From contig JACCVE010000071.1 in NCBI GenBank assembly GCA_013698285.1, positions 1-5,844 of the forward strand: DNA of 5,844 nucleotides. Reading direction: 5' to 3'. Position numbers and translations under genes: made by a program. The stretch comes from Chloroflexia bacterium. GTDB lineage: Bacteria; Chloroflexota; Chloroflexia; Thermomicrobiales; UBA6265. This document shows, one piece after another, positions 1 through 5,185 of the stretch (its first letter is position 1; every line of letters begins with the position of its first letter). Under the pieces are notes generated by a model that was not told the DNA's origin, ran no database searches, and saw nothing but the letters and a program-made list of their open reading frames with translations.

Positions 1-225
1 GTCGCCGACCCCGTCGGGGCCGCCTGCGTAGTCGCGACTCACGATGGTCCGGACCCAGTTGACTGTGTAGCCGACCGTCTCCGCCACGTCGGGACAGGTC
101 CGGCCCCGGGCCACCAGCCACAGGACCTGCCAGTGGGTGCGGTCGCCCCCCTCCTTCGCCGCCCGGTAGCGGGTCGCCAGCTCGTCGGTGGACAGGTGTG
201 GCGCGACGGTCGGGGAGCGGGGCAT
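1..225 (-). CDS. IS630-family transposase, N-terminal helix-turn-helix part (runs off left edge)
   Basis: The translation begins MPRSPTVAPHLSTDELATRY and continues through a helix-turn-helix-like segment in which H-W-Q-V-L-W-L-V-A-R-G-R is followed by V-A-E-T-V-G-Y-T-V-N-W-V-R. This is the DNA-binding start typical of IS630/Tc1-mariner-type transposases, which bind the inverted repeats before a DDE-type domain cuts and joins DNA. The 75 codons seen stay open to the window edge, so the catalytic domain lies outside. The ATG at 225-223 is chosen because a strong Shine-Dalgarno run, GGAGGAGGA, sits five bases upstream. Whether the full element is intact cannot be judged. The adjoining 226-331 should contain its outer end and inverted repeat, but I could not define the repeat without the other end. 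Family assignment is from remembered sequence resemblance. Confidence 0.75.
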   Translation of the reverse strand, partial: MPRSPTVAPHLSTDELATRYRAAKEGGDRTHWQVLWLVARGRTCPDVAETVGYTVNWVRTIVSRDYAGGPDGVGD

Positions 226-331
226 GCGGGTCCTCCTCCGTCCCGCTATTCCACGACGCTCTATCCGGAGTCGGTATCACTGGGGCAATCGCTCGCAAAG
301 GCGTGCCGGCCCGATCTAGGTCGGACGACCG

Positions 332-523
332 TGGGTGGTCGAGCGCACCCGGGCCCTGATGAACGGCATCGGCACGCTGCACCGAGGCACCGATACATGC
401 GACGCGGTCGTGGAATTCTTCGTGTGTCTCGCCTCCACCTTCGTCGTCACCCGGTGCCCCATCCGGGAGGCCCGCACCCGCTACCGTCGCCCCGGCCGGC
501 CGACTTCCTAGCGACTCAAGTGA
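332..523 (+). pseudogene. Decayed C-terminal remnant of an IS5-type (IS4/IS5 superfamily) transposase
   Basis: From 332 the plus strand reads WVVERTRALMNG, then a V-V-E-F-F-V-C-L-A-S-T-F-V-V-T-R segment, then A-R-T-R-Y-R-R-P-G-R-P-T-S. This is the familiar end of IS5-type DDE transposases: W-V-V-E-R-T with the catalytic Glu, then a hydrophobic helix, then a basic tail. No start codon or upstream catalytic region is recognisable, and the same frame meets a TAG at 317-319, so the 5' part is gone. A TAG at 509-511 interrupts the tail, after which the frame continues R-L-K and ends at TGA 521-523. I recall related proteins ending in R-P-T-T-R-R-L-K, which suggests that the TAG replaced an Arg codon. 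The left truncation lies close to the presumed outer end of the neighbouring IS630 copy, consistent with a nested insertion. Confidence 0.7.
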
Positions 524-526
524 CGC

Positions 527-2089
527 CTATTTCCGGTCGCTCTCGGTCGCCTCCTCTCCACGGACGACCTCGTCGTCACCCTCGTCGTGCTGCGAGCCGA
601 ACTGGCTCGCGGTGGGTTCCGCTCAGCAGAACCATTGCTCGGTCAGGCGGGGGGACGGGCGGCGGTTCGCGTGGGCCCGCGGCATCTCCGGGACAGGGTC
701 AGCGGCGACCTCATGGCTGGCGGCCCAGATGTCGGCGAAGGTCTCCCCGGCGGCCGTGCCGGCGGCGGCGTCCCGCTCGACGATGGCCGAGGCGCGCTTC
801 CAGAGCAGGTCCATCCGGGGATCGGGGTGGTTCCAGCGGTGGGTGAAGGCGTCGGCGTCCAGGTCCCCGACCCACTCGGCGGCGCCGGGCTCCCCGAGCA
901 GGGCGGAGCCGGGCGGGACCAGGAGGCGGATCGCCAGCATGATCGGGTCGACCTGGCTGACCAGGCCCTCCTCGACGATGAACCGCAGCAGGTCCCGGTA
1001 GCTGTCCAGCGTCTCCCAGGGGGTGAAGGGCAGCAGGGATGGGCGCATCGATAGGCCGGCACCGTCCAGGTTACGCAGGGCGAGGGCGACGTCGGCGCCT
1101 GTGTGGCCCTTGTCGAGACGGGTCAGGACGTCGTCGTTGATTGACTCCACGGCCGAGACGATGAAGGCGCATCCCAGGGCGGCCAGCTCCGGCAGGTAGC
1201 GGGCGTGCTGAATCAGGTGCTCGACCTTTATCGTGACGTCGAAGGTCAGCCACGGGAACTCGGCCCGCAGCTCGCGACAGATGCGGAGGCCGTGGCCGGG
1301 GGCGTTGAAGAAATCCGGGTCGCCGAAGGTCAGGTGGCGGACGCCTGCCGCGACCTGGGCCCGGGCGTCGGCCAGCACCACGTCGCTCGGCACCACGGTG
1401 ATCTTGCCGCCGTAGATCGGCGTGATCGGGCAGTGGAGGCAGGTGTGGTGGCAGCCTCGCGTCGCCTCGACCGATCCGGCCGGGACGATGGTGCCCCGCT
1501 CGGCCAACTCGAGTCCAGCGTAGGCGCGGACCGGGGGAAGGCCCCGCCGGTCTGGCAGCCCGGGCGAGACCCGCTCGATCACCGGCAGCGCGGGGCGCGC
1601 CGCGGTGCCGACCCCGGGCACCGAGGCGGACGCGTGGCCAGCCTCCAACGCCTCGACCAGGGCCACGACCGGCGCCTCGACCTCGCCGCTGATGACCGTG
1701 TCCCCGGCCCCGGCCAGGAGGTGATCGGCATTCAGGGTGGCGTAGAGGCCGTAGAAGCAGACATGGGCGTCCGGGTTCAGGCGGCGCACCCGCCGGGCGA
1801 CCCGGATGCCGAGTCGCAGCGCGGTGTGCATCGGCACCGCGATGCCGACGAACCGGGCCGCCAGGATGGTCTCGTCTCCCAGGTCATCGACGGCAGTATC
1901 GACCGCGACAGGGTCGAAGCCCGCCCACCGCAGGGCGGCCAGCGGCCAGGCCAAGCTCAGCGGCTGGTGCCCCAACTCGTAGCAGGCGACCAGCGCCACC
2001 GCTCCGGTGGCCCTCCACGGGCCGGGAGTCCCCATCCTGTCCAGCCCATGGGAAGGGACAGCGGTGACGGTCGCCGGGCCGCTCACCAC
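527..2089 (-). CDS. CUAEP-tail radical SAM selenoprotein (in-frame TGA read as selenocysteine)
   Basis: This is a radical SAM enzyme of unknown substrate. A C-x3-C-x2-C motif (Cys213, Cys217, Cys220, within R-G-C-H-H-T-C-L-H-C) should bind the [4Fe-4S] cluster that cleaves S-adenosylmethionine. Residues about 30-150 form an alpha/beta region like the B12-binding-type domain that often precedes radical SAM domains, but I see no D-x-H-x-x-G cobalamin motif. Further motifs are G-D-P-D-F-F-N at 256-262 and V-S-A-V-E-S at 311-316. Standard translation ends after 488 residues at ...T-E-Q-W-F-C, at TGA 623-625. Beyond it the frame reads A-E-P and 28 more residues, mostly acidic and polar, to TAG 527-529. 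C-[UGA]-A-E-P matches the tail of the CUAEP/CCAEP-tail radical SAM family, known from memory to occur as Sec or Cys forms, and a SECIS-like hairpin follows. I therefore call a 520-residue selenoprotein with Sec489. The start is GTG 2089, with GGGGAG five bases upstream; ATG at codon 19 is an alternative. No Sec insertion genes are in the window. The last few codons may derive from the adjacent IS remnant. Confidence 0.88.
592..610 (-). promoter_or_regulatory. Bacterial SECIS element (selenocysteine insertion stem-loop)
   Basis: In the minus-strand mRNA the arm GCGAGCC (610-604), the loop AGUUC (603-599) and the arm GGCUCGC (598-592) form a perfect 7-bp hairpin. Counting the U of the UGA as 1, the loop covers positions 23-27 with G24 and U25. 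In the E. coli fdhF SECIS, as I recall it, the loop G and U recognised by SelB lie at 23 and 24. Bacterial SECIS models require a G among the first two loop bases and a stem-loop just downstream of the UGA, and both hold here. I did not identify a clear bulged U equivalent to fdhF U17. The hairpin lies inside the coding region, as expected for bacteria. Confidence 0.8.
623..625 (-). other. In-frame UGA, predicted selenocysteine codon (Sec489)
   Basis: The minus-strand codon is TGA, preceded by TGG TTC TGC (W-F-C) and followed by GCG GAA CCC (A-E-P). A Cys-Sec pair directly before A-E-P is the defining tail of the CUAEP/CCAEP radical SAM family; the Cys forms read C-C-A-E-P. Vicinal Cys-Sec could form a selenenylsulfide or bind a metal, but its role here is unknown. 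The 31 codons after it run to TAG 527-529, and about 26 of them end in G or C. That is like coding sequence in this genome, though weak evidence in GC-rich DNA. Confidence 0.87.
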
Positions 2090-2422
2090 CTCCGCTCCCC
2101 GCCCCTGCTACCCGCCACGTTGATCCGTCCTCTCTCAACCCGTCGTGTGGTCATCTCCTGACCGAAAGTGTACGCTGCCGCGCGATCGCCGGGTGATCGT
2201 TCGTCTCGCCTCGCCGCCAGGTGACGGGATGACGGTCGCCGAACCCGAAACGCGGGCGGGGCACGGCGAATCCGGGGCGATGACCGTCTGGCCCACGCAC
2301 CGATCGCCGCGCCAGGTGCTGGCCATGGTGTCTCGCGAACGGTCGTCCGCAGGGGGCGAACCATCGCGGGAACCGAGCGGGAGCCGCGGCCGATCGCGGT
2401 CGCCCAAGCGGGGAGAAGGCGC
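2090..2422. other. Divergent intergenic region between the radical SAM gene and the GNAT pair
   Basis: This 333-bp stretch should hold promoters for both the minus-strand selenoprotein gene and the plus-strand GNAT genes. I see no convincing -35/-10 pair in either direction; the best minus-strand hexamer is TACACT (2172-2167), which lacks a partner. The short motif CGATCGC, or close variants, recurs around 2183, 2301 and 2392 but forms no regular array. Several reading frames cross the region, but none has a plausible ribosome binding site or recognisable protein. The ribosome binding sites of the flanking genes lie at its two edges (GGGGAG near 2095-2100 on the minus strand, GGGAGAAGG at 2411-2419 on the plus strand). 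Confidence 0.5.
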
Positions 2423-3001
2423 GTGGAAGCACCGTATCTCTCGACGCCGCGCTTCGTCGTCCGGCCATCCGGGACCGACGACGCGGGGGCGGCCGCGGCC
2501 TGGCTCCCCCTCCCCTTCCCGATCGGCCGGGAGCGAGGCGAGGCGACGCTACGGGAGGCCAATGCCGCCCCGTGGGGCCACCAGGACCCGCTCGACCTGC
2601 TCGTCTGCCGCCGTAGGGACGGCGTGGTCCTGGGCGCCTTCCGCCTCACCGGGGTAGCCGGCAGGACCGGCACCTGCCGCCTGACGGTCGGCCCGGCGGT
2701 CGCGCCGGACGAGGGCGACGCCATCCGCGGCGACCTGATCCCCGTCATCATCGGCTGGATGCGGGACGAACTGGACCTGATGACGGTCGGGTTGTGGCTG
2801 CCATCCGACGACGACCGGAGCATCGCGGCGGCCGAATCGGCCGGGATGACCTCGGCCGTCCGGCTGCGGGAGCACGTCGCCCGGCCGGGTGGCCGCGTCG
2901 ACCTGCTCCGCTACGAGATCCTGGGCCGGCCGTGGACGGTCCCCGCGGCCGACGACCGGCCCACCGGCGAGTCGCGAGGCGAGGTGCGAGGCGATGGGTA
3001 A
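2423..3001 (+). CDS. GNAT-fold protein with degenerate acetyl-CoA loop
   Basis: The 192-residue product has the outline of a GNAT N-acetyltransferase. Its start, L-S-T-P-R-F-V-V-R-P, is the first strand typical of RimJ/RimL-like members. A central strand (T-C-R-L-T-V-G, 84-90) leads into the cofactor loop, and D-D-D-R-S-I-A-A-A-E-S-A-G-M (129-142) resembles motif B, with D replacing the usual Asn. The cofactor loop is P95-D-E-G98-D-A100: G-x-A is kept, but the R/Q that opens the R/Q-x-x-G-x-G/A consensus is Pro. Acetyl-CoA binding may be weakened or lost. The start is GTG 2423, four bases after GGGAGAAGG. The stop TAA overlaps the next gene's ATG by eight bases, so the two are probably translationally coupled. 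Acceptor substrate is unknown. The two GNATs could form a heterodimer or be a diverged tandem duplication. It is transcribed divergently from the selenoprotein gene. Confidence 0.7.
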   Translation: MEAPYLSTPRFVVRPSGTDDAGAAAAWLPLPFPIGRERGEATLREANAAPWGHQDPLDLLVCRRRDGVVLGAFRLTGVAGRTGTCRLTVGPAVAPDEGDAIRGDLIPVIIGWMRDELDLMTVGLWLPSDDDRSIAAAESAGMTSAVRLREHVARPGGRVDLLRYEILGRPWTVPAADDRPTGESRGEVRGDG

Positions 3002-3647
3002 CGTGATCGTCAGCGGCGACCGCCTCTGCCTGCGACCGCTGGACCGCGAGGACGCGACCGCGCTGGCGACCCACGTGACCACCGAGACTGATACCGTCAT
3101 GGTCCGGGGACGGGTGCCGGTCAGCCCGCTCGCCTTCGAACGATGGATCGTCAGCCTCGACGCCACGTCCCCACCGCCGGGCATCAGTGTGGCGGTCTGC
3201 CTCCTCGACGAGGCCGAGCCAGGTCGTCTCATCGGTGTCGCCACGCTGCGGAATATCGACTGGGTCAACCGCACGGCCGAGACCGGGATCGGGATCTATC
3301 CGGCCACTAGGCGCGGGCAGGGCTACGGTGCGGAGGCCAAGCACCTGTTGCTCTCCTACGCCTTCGACCGGCTCCACCTGCACGCGATCCACGCCACTGT
3401 CTGGGAACCGAACACGCGATCGGCCCGGGCCATCCTCCGGCAGGGCTATCGCCCGGCCGGCCGGACTCGCTGGACCGACCCCAGGGATGGCACCTACCGG
3501 GACACCCTCTTCTTCGACCTGCTCCGGCCGGAGTGGGAGGCGGCCCACCGGGAGTGGCGGGCTCGACGGTCTGCCGCACCGACCGTCACCGACGCCGGGA
3601 TGACCGCCCCGGCGTCCGGCCCGAGCCGCACCGGCGAGCCGGCATAG
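2994..3647 (+). CDS. GNAT family N-acetyltransferase (RimJ/RimL-like)
   Basis: This predicted enzyme of 217 residues should transfer an acetyl group from acetyl-CoA to an amine; the acceptor is unknown. The N-terminal strand G-D-R-L-C-L-R-P-L-D-R-E-D (8-20) is typical of the Acetyltransf_3/RimJ-RimL group. The strand E-T-G-I-G-I-Y (96-102) is followed by the canonical pyrophosphate loop R-R-G-Q-G-Y-G-A-E-A (106-115), and motif B appears as E-P-N-T-R-S-A-R-A-I-L-R-Q-G-Y (138-152). The last 30 or so residues are low-complexity (A, T, P, S, R) and look disordered. The frame is open further upstream, but ATG 2994 is preferred: homologous sequence begins right after it, a GAGGCGAGG purine stretch precedes it, and it overlaps the upstream gene's stop by eight bases, suggesting coupling. 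The product is probably cytoplasmic, with no signal peptide or membrane segment. Confidence 0.85.
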   Translation: MGNVIVSGDRLCLRPLDREDATALATHVTTETDTVMVRGRVPVSPLAFERWIVSLDATSPPPGISVAVCLLDEAEPGRLIGVATLRNIDWVNRTAETGIGIYPATRRGQGYGAEAKHLLLSYAFDRLHLHAIHATVWEPNTRSARAILRQGYRPAGRTRWTDPRDGTYRDTLFFDLLRPEWEAAHREWRARRSAAPTVTDAGMTAPASGPSRTGEPA

Positions 3648-3658
3648 GGTCGCGTTCA

Positions 3659-3679
3659 CCGGGCGCCCTTCACGCCCGG
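3659..3679. terminator. Stem-loop between convergent genes, possible bidirectional terminator
   Basis: CCGGGCG (3659-3665) and CGCCCGG (3673-3679) form a perfect 7-bp GC stem around the loop CCCTTCA, 12 bases after the second GNAT stop and in the gap before the convergent ureohydrolase gene. Its position suits a terminator for the GNAT operon, possibly in both directions. There is no T-tract on either side, so it is not a classic intrinsic terminator. The remaining 3680-3784 shows nothing else recognisable. Confidence 0.4.
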
Positions 3680-3784
3680 GTACGGACCGGGGGGTAGCCC
3701 AACGGGACGGGTCGCGCGCTCGCTCGAGACGCGAAGGCATCGCCCCAGCGGCTGCCTCGGCGCGGTACGGTGCCGGGCCGCCGC

Positions 3785-4669
3785 TCAGGTTATCGTCCAA
3801 TCTGGTAGGGCCCGTTCGAGCAGGGCCAGGGTCGTGTCGATCGATCGCTTGCCGCGCTCGCCGCCGCCCGGGTTCAACCCCGCCACCGAGACGACGGCGA
3901 CCCGGCCCGTGGTCAGGACCACCCTCAGCCCCCGCACCAGTTCGTCGATCTCCAGGCCTCGCGGAGAGGGGGTCGATGCGCTCGGCACGTGGCGCGGGTC
4001 GAGGACGTCGAGGTCGATGTGGATCCAGAGCCATTCCACGGAGGCCGCGAGGCGTCCGACGACTCGCCGCAACGGTTCCTCCGCGCAGACCTCCTGGGTC
4101 GTCAGGATCGTGGCGTCGGTCGAACGCAGGAGGGTCTCTTCTTTGTGGTCCAACTCGCGGACCCCGCCGAGGACGATCCGGTCCGTCGGCATCGGGGGGG
4201 CCAGCCCGGCGGCGGCCCGCCAGAGGGGCCCGGCCAACCCGGCCAGGATCGCCACCGGCATCCCGGCCAAGATGCCGCTGTAGGAGGTCTCCGGGGTGTT
4301 GAAATCGCCGTGGGCGTCGAACCAGACCACCCCAATCGCCGCCCCGGCGCCGTGGGCCCGTTGCAGCCCGGCCAGGACCCCGATCGTCGCCGTGTCGTCC
4401 CCGGCCAGGACCAGGACCGTCTCGCCGGCGTCCAACGCGTCACCGGTTGCCCGGGCGGTGTGGGCGCCGAGGAGGCCGATGTTGACGGCCGTCCGGCCCG
4501 CCTCCCGCTCCTCGTCCGGCAAGGTCACCTCGACCGCTCCCGCGACCTCAACACCCGCCGACTTCAGCCTGTCCACCAGCCCGGCCCCCAGCAACGCCGA
4601 CGGCCCGGCGCCGAGGCCCTCTTCCCGCTCGTCGTATCGGTAGGGAACCCTGATCACCCGCGTCGGCAT
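3785..4669 (-). CDS. Arginase/agmatinase-superfamily (ureohydrolase) protein with altered first metal ligand
   Basis: The 294-residue product belongs to the arginase/agmatinase/formiminoglutamase fold, whose members use a dinuclear Mn centre to hydrolyse guanidino or related compounds. Visible signature blocks are L-V-L-A-G-D-D-T-A-T-I-G (86-97, in place of G-G-D-H-S), W-F-D-A-H-G-D-F-N (116-124, ligands D118, H120, D122) and H-I-D-L-D-V-L-D-P (217-225, ligands D219, D221). The His that normally opens metal site A is Asp92. Five of six ligands remain, so metal binding is plausible but the substrate may not be arginine or agmatine. The length is usual for the family. ATG 4669 is chosen because family similarity begins at once (T-R-V-I-R-V-P-Y). 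An in-frame GTG at 4735 would add 22 residues unlike the family. Its ribosome binding site is weak (GGGACGGA). It converges on the GNAT pair, and the propeller gene lies upstream on the same strand across a 516-bp gap, so the two are probably not one operon. Confidence 0.82.
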   Translation of the reverse strand: MPTRVIRVPYRYDEREEGLGAGPSALLGAGLVDRLKSAGVEVAGAVEVTLPDEEREAGRTAVNIGLLGAHTARATGDALDAGETVLVLAGDDTATIGVLAGLQRAHGAGAAIGVVWFDAHGDFNTPETSYSGILAGMPVAILAGLAGPLWRAAAGLAPPMPTDRIVLGGVRELDHKEETLLRSTDATILTTQEVCAEEPLRRVVGRLAASVEWLWIHIDLDVLDPRHVPSASTPSPRGLEIDELVRGLRVVLTTGRVAVVSVAGLNPGGGERGKRSIDTTLALLERALPDWTIT

Positions 4670-4747
4670 AGTTCCGTCCCGTCTTGCCTGGCGCTGTCCC
4701 GGCGTGTCGCGGGCCACGCTCGAATCCCGGAACACCCCGGAGCAACG

Positions 4748-4776
4748 ATTCTAGCCGAGAATGACCACGACGCCAG
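4748..4776 (-). promoter_or_regulatory. Possible promoter of the ureohydrolase gene
   Basis: On the minus strand TAGAAT (4753-4748) matches the TATAAT -10 consensus at five of six positions and stands out in GC-rich DNA. With a 17-base spacer the -35 would be CTGGCG (4776-4771), which shares only three positions with TTGACA. Transcription would start near 4741, giving a leader of roughly 70 bases. The call rests mainly on the -10 hexamer and the suitable location. Confidence 0.3.
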
Positions 4777-5100
4777 GGCCCGCGGGCACCCGGGACCATA
4801 CCGGGATGGCGACGACATCACCAATCCCAGTTCGGGGGGCTACCTCTAGCGCGACACGGTGGCGAACGGTGGTCCACGATGGCGGAGACGGGTTGGTGTC
4901 GGGTCGTGCCGGCATCCACGCTTTGCCGACGACCGTTCCACGGATGGAGCGTCCCGATCGGTCCATTGACGCGCGGTGGCCCGCACCCGTCGCCCGACAC
5001 ACCTTTCCGCCGCGCGACGCGCCCGTGATCTGGAGGACGTGGCACTCACCCCGGCATCGACATGGTATTCGGATGCTGACGGCCTGGTCGAGGTGGCGCC

Positions 5101-5118
5101 GATCGGGGTCTCCCGATC
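5101..5118 (-). terminator. Stem-loop downstream of the beta-propeller gene, possible terminator
   Basis: GATCGGG (5101-5107) and CCCGATC (5112-5118) form a perfect 7-bp stem with a 4-base loop, about 68 bases beyond the propeller gene's stop. The location fits a transcription terminator on the minus strand. No T-run follows, so termination strength is uncertain. A protein-bound operator is an alternative, because the arms form a palindrome. Confidence 0.4.
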
Positions 5119-5185
5119 CGGGGATGGGTGGGCACGGCCTTCCAGATCGGTCAGCCGCGCCGCCGGACTCCCGAGCGCGTCCCGA

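Larger units (their letters stand above)
4670..5185. other. Gene-free interval between the ureohydrolase and beta-propeller genes
   Basis: About 516 bp without a convincing gene. Reading frames crossing it on both strands have arginine- and proline-rich, low-complexity translations, no recognisable domain and no good ribosome binding site. It includes the ureohydrolase leader with its possible promoter near 4748-4776, and a hairpin at 5101-5118 downstream of the propeller gene. A CCGGG-gaccata-CCGGG-type repeat near 4790-4805 and partly complementary segments around 4859-4870 and 4925-4942 are too imperfect to call. I see no tRNA, no CRISPR repeat and no clear transposase remnant. Confidence 0.5.

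Noticed and set aside
623..625. TGA as a plain stop, or as a sequencing error or frameshift within the gene
   Set aside because: The frame is unchanged on both sides, the flanking residues give the exact C-U-A-E-P family tail, and a SECIS-like hairpin follows, so selenocysteine explains the data better.
133..1054. Long plus-strand open frames over the IS remnants and the radical SAM gene
   Set aside because: They are Arg/Gly/Pro-rich shadow translations opposite genes with clear domain content; apart from the short IS5-type remnant, none gives recognisable protein text.
1205..2161. 318-codon plus-strand frame antisense to the radical SAM gene
   Set aside because: It is a complementary-strand artefact of high-GC coding sequence, with no domain and no ribosome binding site, while the opposite strand encodes a clear radical SAM motif.
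2167..2195. Minus-strand promoter with -10 TACACT for the selenoprotein gene
   Set aside because: Only four of six consensus bases, and no acceptable -35 at 16-19 bases spacing.
2889..2993. Upstream in-frame extension of the second GNAT gene
   Set aside because: The added 35 residues are unlike GNAT N-termini and overlap the first gene deeply; ATG 2994 begins right at the conserved first strand.
2748..4034. 428-codon minus-strand frame across both GNAT genes
   Set aside because: Low-complexity Arg/Pro/Gly composition, and it lies opposite a canonical GNAT cofactor loop, so it is a shadow.
4859..4942. Imperfect inverted repeat (GTGGCGAACGGT and ACCGTTCCAC) suggesting a small mobile element
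   Set aside because: The arms need gaps to pair, no target-site duplication is visible, and such similarity is common in GC-rich DNA.
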